Below the pieces are notes generated by a model. That model was not told the DNA's origin and did not search any database. It was given only the letters and a program-made list of their open reading frames with translations. Position numbers and translations under genes: made by a program. From Neptuniibacter pectenicola (GTDB lineage Bacteria > Pseudomonadota > Gammaproteobacteria > Pseudomonadales > Balneatricaceae), in contig NZ_LUTS01000005.1 in NCBI RefSeq assembly GCF_001597735.1, positions 1 through 64,000 on the forward strand: a stretch of DNA of 64,000 bases, given 5' to 3'. Shown one piece after another: positions 1 to 9,259 of this stretch. Numbering within the stretch: the first letter of the stretch is position 1; each line of letters starts with the position of its first letter.

Positions 1-75
1 GAATTCGCTGACCATTTTACCAACTTAAGCCTGTGTAAGCTCCGGGAAGGGTTTTGTTAGTTTTCACACAGCCTG

Positions 76-233
76 TGTCGAAAGCTGACCTTCGAGGTCG
101 TTTCATTCTATATGAGAATTCCTACCAAATATTTCATGTTATATGAGATTTAGACCCTTCTCCTCGTTCTCACATAGAGTGAAATAGCCGATACTTTTGG
201 GCTTTTCTATTTCAAGCCAAGTGAGATTCGACA
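76..233 (+). mobile_element. Right end of a Tn7-like element lying mostly left of the window
   Basis: Three TnsB-type sites resembling TTTCAYTMTATATGAGAA lie at 101-119 and 132-151 (forward) and 166-185 (inverted). A terminal site, GTGAGATTCGACA, ends at 233. The spacing of all four sites matches the block at 10788-10956 base for base over most of its length, so both are the same kind of end. CGACA is the terminal sequence also seen on the complete element at 10964-25699. The element body would be left of position 1. No target duplication partner is visible. Confidence 0.75.
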
Positions 234-296
234 GTTGGATCATCAAAAGAAGGCATTCCAATAATCATTTCATATTTATCCGGTTTCACTAAAAGC

Positions 297-868
297 TGTG
301 ATTTCTTTGTCGAAGATGAATATACCCCCTTTCCCGAAGCGCAGAGAAAGGTAGGATATAGGATTGATCACCCCACCGTAGCTATCCTTGAGGCAATAGA
401 GTCTGAGGCTATTAAGACTAGAAGAAAGTCACAGCTCATCGGTCTTAGAAGCCTTTACTTCTCGGAACAAGACCAATGGCTTGGTATCACCGAAAAGTAA
501 ATGAGGAACGTTCTGGTCTTTATACAATGTCGCAGCTTGAAAGGTCAATGTGTGTTTCTACCGAGCTGATCAAGCAGCTGATCGAAAGGCGTTTACTCCA
601 ATCATTTAAACGTGGTGAGAAAGAAAGTCGCTACATCCCTGCCAAATCAGTAGATGAGTTTAAAGAACGCTATGTTCTGTTTACGAAACTCTCTCAGCAA
701 TCTGGGCTAGAACTTCATGAAATCAGACCGTTATTTGAAGCCCATAAGATCAAGGCAATCGATCACAAATTACCGAAAGAAGAGCGATACATGAATCGTA
801 TTTCCTACAGGTATGACCTGGTTAATGTGAAGGAGACATCGGCTCTTGTGGGGGCAATGGGAGATTGA
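297..868 (+). pseudogene. tniQ: 3' fragment of a tniQ gene (third tns unit), frameshifted
   Basis: In translation, 297-473 reads FVEDEYTPFPEAQRKVG and on to a DQW motif, then the frame shifts near 473 and continues as WYHRKVNEERSGLYTMSQL to a stop at 868. Both halves align with the C-terminal third of the two intact TniQ proteins at 6199-8082 and 22688-24643, including the PEAIRKVG-like and DWY segments and the final MerR-like helix-turn-helix. The 5' two thirds are missing, cut off near the transposon end at 233. No function is expected. Confidence 0.8.
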
Positions 869-1159
869 GTTTCTTGATCGGATTGATAAGGGTTATAAGG
901 AATTGACCCGCGTTTCAATTAGGATAATCTGCTTTGGCCTTTGTTTGTGCTGTATAGGAGCCGTGTTGATTATCGGGGATAGTACCCTTGAGCTTCTATC
1001 CCCTCTAAGGCCTTATACGGCTATTCTTGCTATGACTCTCTTTGGTTCTGCTGCGGCAATCTTTTTCATGCATTTCAGATCACTGATAAAGAAAATGTTC
1101 AAAATAAGCTAATTGAAAAGAAGCAACAGCTCAAGAACAAGTTTGATGGCAACCTTTAA
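861..1159 (+). pseudogene. Relic of the tniQ-linked membrane protein gene
   Basis: WEIEFLDRIDKGYKELTRVS corresponds to FEIEFLDRIGNGYKELIRVS of the intact gene at 24697-25134. Two hydrophobic segments follow. After HFRSL the frame is broken near 1085, and the expected C-terminus (TDKENVQNKLIEKK) continues in another frame to a TAA at 1157-1159. The N-terminal membrane segment is missing: a deletion has joined the relic directly to the last codons of the tniQ fragment. Confidence 0.75.
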
Positions 1160-1335
1160 GTGATCAATTCGCGGATAGTGTCTTTAATTTGACGTAATTT
1201 ACAAGAGTGTTTCTCTGCGAATGCATTGAAAGTTAATAAGGACTTAATCACAGCCGGTGATGTGCTATCGGATTGGGAATGTGATTTTTTATCAGGGAAT
1301 TAGATGTGTATTTATCAAATTTAATAATTCAGAAT

Positions 1336-1390
1336 TTCCGTAATTTTCAATTTATTAATATTCCGTAATTTTCAATTTATTAATATTCCA
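1336..1390. repeat. 25-bp perfect tandem duplication
   Basis: The 25-base unit that starts TTCCGTAATTTTC occurs at 1336-1360 and again at 1361-1385 without a mismatch, followed by the first four bases of a third copy. It lies in AT-rich noncoding DNA just before the ATPase relic. Confidence 0.9.
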
Positions 1391-1950
1391 TTGGCACAAA
1401 ACATGGTAGTGCTAGGGGAAAACCGTGTAGGAAAAAGCAACCTTCTTTACGCAGTTAGATTAGTACTCGACTCGTCACTACCCGATTCTTCAAAGGCATC
1501 TAAAGTTCTCTGATCTCTGGGATGGCGTTGACTTGTCTAACGACCCTCAAATAGAAGTACATTTCAAATAGAAGTACATTTGGATTTCTCCGAGTTCGAT
1601 AGTGATGCGGCACTTACAGCGTTGTTGACAGACTTTCGTAGAGCCGATGAACCCACTGTGGCGAGACTAAGCTATGTGTTTAGGAAAAAGGCTGAAGTCT
1701 AGGAACCGCGACTTCTAGTGAAGATTATGAATTATTAGTCTTTGGCGGAGGTGATGAGACTCGATCAGTCCCTAATAGAGTGCGCCGTAGAATATCTTTG
1801 GATATGCTACATGCTCTGCGAGAGGCTGAAGCTCAATTGGTATCTTGGCGGAACTCTCCCCTTCGACCATTACTTGAAGATGCCCTTGCATCAGTTGATC
1901 GTGTCGACCTTGATGGTGTTGCAAGTGATCTTGAGTCTACAAATAACAAA
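1387..1950 (+). pseudogene. Relic of an OLD/RecF-like ATPase gene
   Basis: Pieces in different frames read MVVLGENRVGKSNLLYAV (a P-loop with the GxNxxGKSN form of OLD, RecF and SMC-type ATPases), then WDGVDLSNDPQIEVHLDF, ALLTDFRRADEPTVARL, and finally RRRISLDMLHALREAEAQL and LRPLLEDALASVDRV. This is the N-terminal part of an AAA ATPase of the OLD-nuclease type. At least three frame breaks or stops interrupt it; one is a 17-bp tandem duplication at 1548-1581. The 3' part is lost. OLD-family genes are common in phage-defence loci. The family call rests on motif style only. Confidence 0.55.
1548..1581. repeat. 17-bp tandem duplication inside the ATPase relic
   Basis: CAAATAGAAGTACATTT occurs twice back to back (1548-1564 and 1565-1581). 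Seventeen bases is not a multiple of three, so the duplication shifts the reading frame and is one of the inactivating lesions in the relic. Confidence 0.9.
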
Positions 1951-2112
1951 GTAGAATCATTTGATTTATTTACTTCAGGAAAAATATATATGCAGTATAT
2001 TGAAATACTATAATAATACAGTATATGTAACATATTGTTTATAAAGGGTTAATTGAGTTTTTTGCTGCTGTTTACTATAATGGGTTGACTTAATTAGCAT
2101 GAGAGATAGGGT

Positions 2113-2517
2113 ATGACTCCTTTTGGTCGTTACCTAGAGCTGAAGCGTAAAAGTAGGCATCTGAAACAGAAGCAATTAGCAAACTTGCTGGGCATTAATC
2201 CTAGCTATATAAGTTTGATGGAAACGGGCAAGAAGCCGCCTCCTGCTATTCATATCCGCGAAAAAATTTCTTTAGTATTAAACTTTAATCGAGATGAGAA
2301 ACGCCAACTGAAGTTTTATGCTGAGCAATCTGCAAGGGTATTCCATTTACCTGATGACATTTCCTTGGAAGTCTACCTTTTAGCTAACCAGTTTCATAAA
2401 TGTATTAGTGAACTTTCAGCTGGCCAAGCAGCAGCAATTCAATCTATTTTGAAAATAAATGATGTTACAGAAAAGAAGAGCCAAACTTCAGAATTAGTAA
2501 TGGAGGATATTATGTAA
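2113..2517 (+). CDS. XRE-family regulator of the first tns unit
   Basis: 134 aa with an N-terminal Cro/CI-type helix-turn-helix at about residues 18-45 (QKQLANLLGINPSYISLMET). The rest is helical with no recognised domain. It is closely similar in sequence and position to the regulator at 18571-18957; both precede tnsA by about 130-160 bp. A symmetric TTACC-N6-GGTAA site lies immediately upstream of tnsA (2642-2657), and a near-identical site precedes the second tnsA. I infer that this protein represses or gates the transposase operon. An AT-rich, repeat-bearing region (about 1985-2100) precedes the gene. Confidence 0.85.
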   Translation: MTPFGRYLELKRKSRHLKQKQLANLLGINPSYISLMETGKKPPPAIHIREKISLVLNFNRDEKRQLKFYAEQSARVFHLPDDISLEVYLLANQFHKCISELSAGQAAAIQSILKINDVTEKKSQTSELVMEDIM

Positions 2518-2524
2518 ACAAAAA

Positions 2525-2549
2525 CGAGCCTAAGCATGCGCTTGGCCCG
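2525..2549 (+). terminator. Imperfect hairpin after xre, before tnsA
   Basis: CGaGCCtAAGC pairs with GCTTgGCcCG around a short loop. There is no long T-run, so it is an attenuator or weak terminator at best. A hairpin of the same size and place occurs after the second xre (18969-18991). Confidence 0.45.
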
Positions 2550-2641
2550 TTCGATTCGGTATAAATACCTGTAACTCGCAAATACAGTATCTATTTCCTT
2601 TCGAATTCAGTCAAGCGCCCTACTTTATATCGTGATTTTTA

Positions 2642-2657
2642 TTACCTGATTAGGTAA
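2642..2657. promoter_or_regulatory. Probable XRE operator upstream of tnsA
   Basis: TTACCTGATTAGGTAA is a perfect inverted repeat with 5-base arms TTACC and GGTAA separated by six bases (the middle adds one more pair). It ends nine bases before the tnsA start. The second unit has GTTACC-N6-GGTAAC in the same place, and GTTACT-N6-AGTAAC before its xre. The shared form TTACY-N6-RGTAA points to a binding site for the paired XRE proteins. Confidence 0.7.
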
Positions 2658-2666
2658 GGGTTTTAT

Positions 2667-3428
2667 ATGTCTAAGAAAAATTTTGCTGTGCCTCAGAAGG
2701 TACGGTGCGGGGATGATTTTGCCTTTAATTTGGGTCCAGAGCTCAAACACAGTCGTTCAAGAGAACCTGTTACTCGTTCTAGAAGAACGATCCGAGGGCA
2801 TTTTCCTTCAGTAAAAATGGAAAGGATGATTGATTGGGAGTCTCAATTAGAAAGGCGAGCTTGTCATCGTTTTGAATTTTCGCCTTCTATAAAACAGTAC
2901 TATGAACAACCAGAGTCTATTTGGCTGTTCATTGAGGGTAAATATAGGAGGTATACACCCGATTTCAAGCTTCACTTTACTGACGGGAGCGTTTTAATCA
3001 TAGAAATAAAACCTTTCGATCATTTGCAGAAAAGGGATATTAGAGACAAGTTAATTTTAGCATCTTTAGAGTTTGAGAAAGTCGGACGAAAATTTGGAGT
3101 TATAACGGACCAAGAGCTACCAAATAAGGAATTAGATCGCAATATTCACTTCCTTCGCCAGTACCAAAAGCTTCCATTTGGTGAGGCGGAAATTGAAAAA
3201 GCAAAGAAGTTCTGTGAAAAAACCTTATTACCTTCCATTTCTGGACTAGCGCAAATACTTGGTCGTCTTGGCACAGTATACGCCCTGCTTGCAAATAATG
3301 TATGTGGAACAGATATGAATAGGCCTATAGAGCCTGATTCGTTAATTATCTTTGTAGGAGATACTAACCATGAAACTTGCATCTTTTCGTACAGGTCAGC
3401 ACCTGACTTTGAACTCGTCGACTTATGA
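2667..3428 (+). CDS. tnsA: TnsA-like transposon endonuclease
   Basis: 253 aa, usual size for TnsA (273 in Tn7). The restriction-like core is visible: E58 in DWESQLER, D99 in YTPDF, and E113/K115 in IEIKP, the expected catalytic set. A C-terminal winged-helix-like part follows. In Tn7-like elements TnsA cuts the 5' ends of the transposon so that movement is cut-and-paste. The gene overlaps tnsB by 59 bases, so the two are translationally coupled. The start at 2667 fits the length of the homologue at 19117 and follows the operator closely. Confidence 0.92.
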   Translation: MSKKNFAVPQKVRCGDDFAFNLGPELKHSRSREPVTRSRRTIRGHFPSVKMERMIDWESQLERRACHRFEFSPSIKQYYEQPESIWLFIEGKYRRYTPDFKLHFTDGSVLIIEIKPFDHLQKRDIRDKLILASLEFEKVGRKFGVITDQELPNKELDRNIHFLRQYQKLPFGEAEIEKAKKFCEKTLLPSISGLAQILGRLGTVYALLANNVCGTDMNRPIEPDSLIIFVGDTNHETCIFSYRSAPDFELVDL

Positions 3429-5268
3429 AATTATTAGAACACTTGAAAATAAAGATGCTGTTTTGGAGAGGAAGCCAGACTTAGCAATTGTCCTGTATAC
3501 GGAGGCTGAACTATCTGAAGCTCTTTCCAATGGCACTTTGTCTTTTATCGGTAACCTAGGGATTGATGAGGGTCTGCCAAAGGATGTTTCTTGCCTTTCT
3601 GAAAAGGACCAAGAGATAGCCTTTTCAAAGTTTGAATATATACAACAAATTATTGCTAGAGGAGGTGAAAGACCAAGCCTAAAGGCAGTAGAGGTATGGA
3701 TAGACGACATTTCTGCAACCTTGGGTGACTGTTCACCTCCTAGTCCTATCACTATTTATCGTTGGTGGAGGGCCTGGTTTGAATCAGGTAAAGATATTTC
3801 TTCGCTAGCTCCTAAGCAAAAACTAGGTCGTCGTTCTTTTTATGTTCTGGAGCTTGGGCCAATGATTCTTGATGCTTCTGAGTCTCTGCTTTTAAAGGCT
3901 ACGCCGCATACAAAAAGTGATGTATACGATTACATTTTGGCGAATATTAATGAATCCGCTATTAAGGGGGTTAGATATCAAAAGCCGTCTAAAGCGACTT
4001 TTTATCGTTTATTAGATAAGTTGTTAGATCCATTTGAGTTAATGGCTGCTCAAAAAGGGAAAACAGTGGCTAATAAGTTCTATAGGATGCATGGAGCGGG
4101 ATATGTGACTTCTCGCATACTTGAGCGAGTGGAAATTGATCATACACCGTTAAATATTTTCGTAGTTGATGAAAATACCAAGAAAGTAATTGGTCGCCCA
4201 AATTTCACTTTAATTTTAGATCACTTTTCTAAGATGCCTTTAGGATTTTATATAGGCTTTGAACCCCCCTCTTCAGTATCAGTAATGCGTGCTATTCGAC
4301 ATGCAATTTTATCTAAGGATTATGTTAGTAAAGAGTTCCCTTCAATAAGGAATAGCTGGCCTGCTTATGGGTGCTTTACAACTCTTGCCTGTGATAATGG
4401 TTCAGAATTTCATGATCATCAGTTAAGACGGATGTGTAATGAGCTTAATACAGAGCTTTTCTTTTGCCCGTCAAAACAACCACATTATAAAGGGTCAGTT
4501 GAACGTTTTCTGGGTACTTTGAATAGAGCTGTATGCCATAAATTAAAAGGGACTTCTTATGGAAGTATATCTGAACGCGGGGAGTACGAATCAACAAAGC
4601 TTGCGTCTGTCACTTTAGATAAGCTTCGTGAACTGATTCATAAGTGGGTAATAGACATTTACATTCATAGTCCGCATGCAGGGCTGGATGATACACCGGC
4701 TAATGTTTGGAAGAACGGACTAAAAGATATCGAATTGATTCTGCCACAGAGCCGAGAGCGGCTTGATCTTATTCTGACAAAAGAATATGTCAGGAAGTTA
4801 TCTCATGAAGGCATTCGTCTATTTAAACTTAATTATAGCTCTGATGAACTAAGGTTGTTTCGACAACAACTTAAAGCTAACGCAACTGTACATGTGCGAA
4901 TTGACCCTGAAAACGTAGGTAAAATATGGGTTTTAGATAAAGCAAATCAACGTTATTTCAGCGTACCTTGTACTAAACCTGAATATGCTGAAGGCATCTC
5001 ATTGAGACAGCATAGATCTGTACTATCTGTTCGCAATGAAAAAAAAGTGGCTGCCATTACTCCTAGTCTTCTTCAGGCAAAAAAAGAATTTACTGATCAT
5101 GTAAATGAGCTTTCTAACAGCAAGAGTATTCGAGCTAAAACTCAAGCAGCACAACTTAAGCAAAACCCTATAGAAGTAATTTTAGATAACCCTAAGGATT
5201 TGGATCGCTCTGAATTGTTGGTTCCTCCTGGTTTAGAGGATTTTGATGTGGAGATAAAATATGAATAA
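3370..5268 (+). CDS. tnsB: TnsB-like DDE transposase
   Basis: 632 aa with a retroviral-integrase (rve) core. The catalytic acidic residues are D257 (VEIDHTP), D342 (ACDNGSEF) and E378 (GSVERF), all present. N-terminal helix-turn-helix regions (about 120-220, with RWWRAWF) should bind the end repeats, and a Mu-transposase-type beta-barrel follows the core. TnsB cuts and joins the 3' ends and binds sites such as those at 10824-10951. It overlaps tnsA, and tnsC starts eight bases before its stop. It appears intact and potentially active. Confidence 0.93.
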   Translation: MKLASFRTGQHLTLNSSTYEIIRTLENKDAVLERKPDLAIVLYTEAELSEALSNGTLSFIGNLGIDEGLPKDVSCLSEKDQEIAFSKFEYIQQIIARGGERPSLKAVEVWIDDISATLGDCSPPSPITIYRWWRAWFESGKDISSLAPKQKLGRRSFYVLELGPMILDASESLLLKATPHTKSDVYDYILANINESAIKGVRYQKPSKATFYRLLDKLLDPFELMAAQKGKTVANKFYRMHGAGYVTSRILERVEIDHTPLNIFVVDENTKKVIGRPNFTLILDHFSKMPLGFYIGFEPPSSVSVMRAIRHAILSKDYVSKEFPSIRNSWPAYGCFTTLACDNGSEFHDHQLRRMCNELNTELFFCPSKQPHYKGSVERFLGTLNRAVCHKLKGTSYGSISERGEYESTKLASVTLDKLRELIHKWVIDIYIHSPHAGLDDTPANVWKNGLKDIELILPQSRERLDLILTKEYVRKLSHEGIRLFKLNYSSDELRLFRQQLKANATVHVRIDPENVGKIWVLDKANQRYFSVPCTKPEYAEGISLRQHRSVLSVRNEKKVAAITPSLLQAKKEFTDHVNELSNSKSIRAKTQAAQLKQNPIEVILDNPKDLDRSELLVPPGLEDFDVEIKYE

Positions 5269-6199
5269 GAACCAGATTGCATCATTATCTAAGCTAAATG
5301 GGCTGATAGTTCATCACCCTCAATTTGAATGCGCGTACAAACAAATAAATGAATGTTATGAACTAAAAAATGCAGGGTTGCCGGTAAATTTTTTGTGTCT
5401 AGGTATGTCCGGTACAGGAAAAACAACATTGAAAGAGAAATTTCTCAATCAGCATCTTCCTTATCAGACTAGGGACCGAAAAATTGTACCAGTTCTTGTG
5501 GTCGATATACCCTCTTTACCTACCGTGAAGAATGTATCAGAAGCCGTATTGCTTGAATTAGGAGACCCTCTTTTTAACAGAGGTACTGCTATAGAAAAAA
5601 CAAACAGGATTTTGACATTAGTAAAGACCTGTAAAGTACAACTTATTATTTTTGATGAACTACAACATTTTGTTGATCAGGGAAGCAGGTCTACACCTAG
5701 TCAGGCTGCGGACTGGTTGAAAACCATTATTGACCGATCAAACGCATCAGTCGTGCTTATGGGATTACAAAGAAGTGAGCACATTCTTCGTTTGAATGAG
5801 CAGCTCAGAAGGCGTTTTAGTCGTAGAATTAATTTAGAGCCCTTTTCTCTAGCTAAGATGAATAGTTATTGGGATTTTGTTCGTGTACTACGTGCCATGT
5901 TGAAGGTTGTGGACATGCAAGAGGAAACAAACCTGTCTGATAATTTGGTAAGGAGAATACATTATGCAACGAATGGGGTTATTGGTTACATGCAGACACT
6001 GCTTATGGCTGCATTTCGAAGTGCATCTAGTTTCGGCAGAAGTCACATAAGTGAGGAGGATTTCGAGGCTGCGTTTACGGAATCAATATGGTCTGCTGGG
6101 ATTGGAACTAATAATCCATTTAATGAAGATTTTGTTTTTAAGAGGCTTATCAAGCCAGGTATGCCCTTCCATCGTTTGATGAGTCCGGAGGAAGTATAA
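5261..6199 (+). CDS. tnsC: TnsC-like AAA ATPase
   Basis: 312 aa, shorter than Tn7 TnsC (555) and closer to TniB-type regulators. Walker A is GMSGTGKT (48-55) and Walker B is LIIFDE (D132, E133); the LRRRFSRR segment gives likely arginine-finger residues. TnsC links the target-recognising TniQ to the TnsA-TnsB transposase. Its stop overlaps the tniQ start by one base (TAATG). Confidence 0.92.
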   Translation: MNKNQIASLSKLNGLIVHHPQFECAYKQINECYELKNAGLPVNFLCLGMSGTGKTTLKEKFLNQHLPYQTRDRKIVPVLVVDIPSLPTVKNVSEAVLLELGDPLFNRGTAIEKTNRILTLVKTCKVQLIIFDELQHFVDQGSRSTPSQAADWLKTIIDRSNASVVLMGLQRSEHILRLNEQLRRRFSRRINLEPFSLAKMNSYWDFVRVLRAMLKVVDMQEETNLSDNLVRRIHYATNGVIGYMQTLLMAAFRSASSFGRSHISEEDFEAAFTESIWSAGIGTNNPFNEDFVFKRLIKPGMPFHRLMSPEEV

Positions 6200-8082
6200 T
6201 GGCGACCTTAATTATTCCATTAGTCTATCCGAAAGCTTTTGAAGATGAGTCTCCTATTGGGTATTTAATTCGGGTTGTTGAGGCTAATGGTTATAAACGA
6301 GTTCAATGGCTATTTAGTGCTGATGGCGAGCCTTTTAGTTTTTCCCCTCAAAAGTTACTTGAAGCTTTGATTGATGCGAAATGGACTGGCTTTTATACAT
6401 TCAAAGAACTGATATCTGCGATATACAACGTAGATCAGAAACTATTTCGTTTTGAATCGTTTCGTTACTGCAAAGAGTGTTTGAAAGAGAGGCCTTATCA
6501 TCGTGCTAGCTGGCAGCTAAGTACTACAGTTGTTTGTGTTAAGCATAGGATGTGGCTCATTGATGAGTGTCGATCATGTGGTTCAAAGCTTAACTTCAAA
6601 TCTATGTCCTCTATAACCTCATGTTGCTGTGGCGAGTCTTTGATAGATGTTGAGGATACAAATTATGTCCCAACAACAGTGTTGAGAATGCAGAACTTCC
6701 TGGATGGTAAATCGTGTATTGCAGAGCCCGATTTTGGGTTTAGTCATGCCTTCAACGGGCCTCTTTTTGATCGAGAGTATAGGCTTAAACTGATAATAAA
6801 TTTTATTCGTTGGCAGCCTTCTGAAAATATGAAGAATTTAAAAACTGGCTACTTTACAGGGTTAAATACCTTCCCTGAAGCTAAATATTACTCGACAGCT
6901 TGTGCTGATGCTTGGTTTGCTACAGAGGAGGATTTTCAACGGTATCTAAGCTGTCTTCATTCAGAGGTTTTTAGTGATCAAAGCCGCGGAGATATTTATT
7001 TCAAAAGGTTTTACCAACGAATTTTTTCTATATGTACACATCCAAGTCAAGAATTGATCATTACTTCCATTCAGAATTATCTCAAGGATCACTGGACCTA
7101 TGCGATAAATAAGAAGAACACACTATTCAGTAAAGAGGCGATCGAAAATCATAAGTGGATAGCGCTACAGCCTGCTTCTTCAGAATACAATATTTCAAAA
7201 GCTATGCTTCGAGAAGGAATTACTAGCGGCTCGATTAGATCTCGAATTAGACGTGTAAAATCAAGGGAAAATACAGTTATACACCGAGATGATGTTGTTG
7301 AATTTATCAATCAAGAGAAAACGTTTGTAAATGCAAAAGTAGCTATATCGCTTCTCGGTATAACTAAAAGTCAATTTTATGCTCTTATCGAAAGTGGTTT
7401 CATTGAAGGGATTTCTCCTGATGAGACAGTTAAAAAGGAATGGGTTATACACCTAGAGGATATATATGCACTGAAGAATTCTGTTTTTACTACCTTGCCA
7501 CCTATAGAGGTCCAATATATTTATCTTCCTGAGGCTATTCGGAAAGTAGGAAATACTATAAAGAATCCCTTTATTACTATTGTTACAGCAATCAAAACAC
7601 GTGAGCTTAAAGCCTTTGTTGATCCTAAGTATGTCGGGTTTAGGGGAGTCTGCATTGATATAGAAGATTTGAAGGATTGGTATTTACTAAAGCAGAAGAA
7701 GAAAAATCTTAACTATTTCAGCATTAACTCTTTGCGAAGATACTTTCAAGTATCTTCAATGCTTGTCCCCCAGCTTGTTGAAAAGGGATTAATCCAACGC
7801 ATTAGGTTTAGTAAAAGGGATGAGGAGTTATCTATTACTCATAAGGAAGTGGATACTTTCAAGAACCGCTACGTACTACTATCAAAGTTGTCTAGAGTAT
7901 GTGAAGTCTCATCCGCTGTTTTGATGGAGTTGTTCAGTGAAAAGGGAATCTATCCTGTAGATGATGATTGGGAAAAACCAGAACAGTTTGTTCAGAAAAT
8001 CTATTACAGGTATGAACTTATCGACGTTCCGGAGGTACGCTCGATAGTCGCCTCCATGGATGACTGGAATTTTGTTTTCTAG
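6199..8082 (+). CDS. tniQ: TniQ/TnsD-family target-site protein with added HTH modules
   Basis: 627 aa. The N-terminal TniQ domain has its zinc ligands: C91/C94, C113/H116, C124/C127, then a CCCG group. The C-terminal half (about 320-610) holds several short MerR/excisionase-like helix-turn-helix modules, such as VAISLLGITKSQFYALIE and LRRYFQVSSMLVPQLVEKG. Small TniQ proteins of about 400 aa lack such a tail; TnsD (about 500 aa) uses its own tail to read a chromosomal site. I infer that this protein recognises a specific attachment sequence. No separate tnsD, tnsE or cas genes are present. Confidence 0.88.
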   Translation: MATLIIPLVYPKAFEDESPIGYLIRVVEANGYKRVQWLFSADGEPFSFSPQKLLEALIDAKWTGFYTFKELISAIYNVDQKLFRFESFRYCKECLKERPYHRASWQLSTTVVCVKHRMWLIDECRSCGSKLNFKSMSSITSCCCGESLIDVEDTNYVPTTVLRMQNFLDGKSCIAEPDFGFSHAFNGPLFDREYRLKLIINFIRWQPSENMKNLKTGYFTGLNTFPEAKYYSTACADAWFATEEDFQRYLSCLHSEVFSDQSRGDIYFKRFYQRIFSICTHPSQELIITSIQNYLKDHWTYAINKKNTLFSKEAIENHKWIALQPASSEYNISKAMLREGITSGSIRSRIRRVKSRENTVIHRDDVVEFINQEKTFVNAKVAISLLGITKSQFYALIESGFIEGISPDETVKKEWVIHLEDIYALKNSVFTTLPPIEVQYIYLPEAIRKVGNTIKNPFITIVTAIKTRELKAFVDPKYVGFRGVCIDIEDLKDWYLLKQKKKNLNYFSINSLRRYFQVSSMLVPQLVEKGLIQRIRFSKRDEELSITHKEVDTFKNRYVLLSKLSRVCEVSSAVLMELFSEKGIYPVDDDWEKPEQFVQKIYYRYELIDVPEVRSIVASMDDWNFVF

Positions 8083-8255
8083 GTAGGAATTGCTGATTGG
8101 TTGAGGTTTGTTATAAACAGTTCAGACCTTTTTAAGTTAAAATTTTGTTCTAACTAGTTTTGCTAAAACTACCTCAAAGTGCCTATCTGCTCATAGAGCT
8201 GGCCACAAATGAGTACTCAAACAAGTAACAACTAAACGGTCTGCTGGTCAATTGA

Positions 8256-8495
8256 ACACCTGGCAAAGGTAAATATTCCAATCAGCTTCAAACATATCTA
8301 GGTGAGTGGCATACAATACACCCTGACCCCCACCCAACTCTTTCTACCTCTGATATAAGTGAATGGAGGAGAAACCTAAAAGGTCAAAAGGCTATTTTAA
8401 TAATAATTGGTCAGAAGTCAGATTGGTTTGCATACTGGAATGGCAGCCAGGCTATCGTGATTAAACAACCGGTTAAGGAGATAAACAGCATGTGA
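8256..8495 (+). pseudogene. Relic of a JAB/MPN-domain protease gene
   Basis: The open frame from 8256 reads YLGEWHTIHPDPHPTLSTSD, then ISEWRRNLKGQKAILIIIG and a C-terminus ending at 8495. This matches the prokaryotic JAB isopeptidase signature GEWHTHPxPxPSxxD except that one extra Ile splits the metal-binding HxH pair. There is no start codon or N-terminal half. JAB proteins of this kind occur in CBASS (Cap3) and ubiquitin-like conflict systems, so this is probably a remnant of defence cargo. Confidence 0.6.
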
Positions 8496-8572
8496 GCATT
8501 TCACCATTGACCCCATCCATAAGCTACCAATAATGCTCTCAGGGCCAAGAAAAAGTAAGCTTTAAATTAAGA

Positions 8573-9259
8573 TCAATTAGTTGTAGTTATACTATTCAAT
8601 TCCTCTGCACTCTGACCAAGCTCAAGTACCAAGTCTTCCAGATCTATATCTTTGAGAATTGAGTCTTCAATGTGGTCGGCTGCGTACCTAGACTGCAAAC
8701 TATCAGGATTAATTACCATATCATTCAACGTGCTAACTTGATCTGGTGTAAAAAGCTCAGTGAACTCACGTGCTAAATACCCAAGATCAAATAAATCCCT
8801 TATCTTTGATCGATTTTGCGCAGCATTCAGCTTCTGAGAAATGAGCTCTTGAGCGTGATAAACCTTAATATCATTGATGGTCGTATAAGCTTGTTCATCT
8901 ATCTGTAATGCTCGGTATGACACTTCGAACTTTACTCGTCCCTTACCTTCAGGTCCGGTATATTCAAGCATCCATCGTTTTGTCGTTTGAGTATCTTTTG
9001 TTTGTTTGATCGCATCGAGGTTAATGGGAACACCTTTAAATGCATCCCTCATACGACTTTCTGGTTTGATTTGAACTGTTGAATCAAAGTCCAAGTCTTC
9101 ACTGTATCGATCCAATCCATGACATAGCATCAGTGCCGTTCCCCCTTTCAATATCATAGGGGAATCAGAAAACTTTTGTGCAATACGAGCCATGACTTCC
9201 ACATGCTGTTTCTGCAGAGGTGAAAATTCATCGATCACCTCAAGCTGCGGTAAGGTCAT
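8573..9259 (-). CDS. AbiEii-like nucleotidyltransferase toxin
   Basis: 228 aa. The family signature is present: ILKGGTALMLCHG at about 38-50 followed by YSEDLDFDS, the GG-(T/S) and DxD motifs of DUF1814/AbiEii nucleotidyltransferases. In type IV toxin-antitoxin systems of this family the protein stops growth or blocks phage by modifying RNA. Its start overlaps the end of the upstream gene (9240-10058) by 20 bases, the usual antitoxin-toxin layout. It is probably cargo of the first Tn7-like unit. Confidence 0.82.
   Translation of the reverse strand: MTLPQLEVIDEFSPLQKQHVEVMARIAQKFSDSPMILKGGTALMLCHGLDRYSEDLDFDSTVQIKPESRMRDAFKGVPINLDAIKQTKDTQTTKRWMLEYTGPEGKGRVKFEVSYRALQIDEQAYTTINDIKVYHAQELISQKLNAAQNRSKIRDLFDLGYLAREFTELFTPDQVSTLNDMVINPDSLQSRYAADHIEDSILKDIDLEDLVLELGQSAEELNSITTTN

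Noticed and set aside
74-80. TGTCG at 76-80 as the left terminus of the first unit
   Set aside because: The spacing of sites at 101-233 matches a right end that terminates at 233, and the matching inner segments elsewhere lack a terminus here.
1742-2033. Three overlapping short frames after the ATPase relic
   Set aside because: The frame at 1780 continues the ATPase relic; the others are out-of-frame shadows of it.
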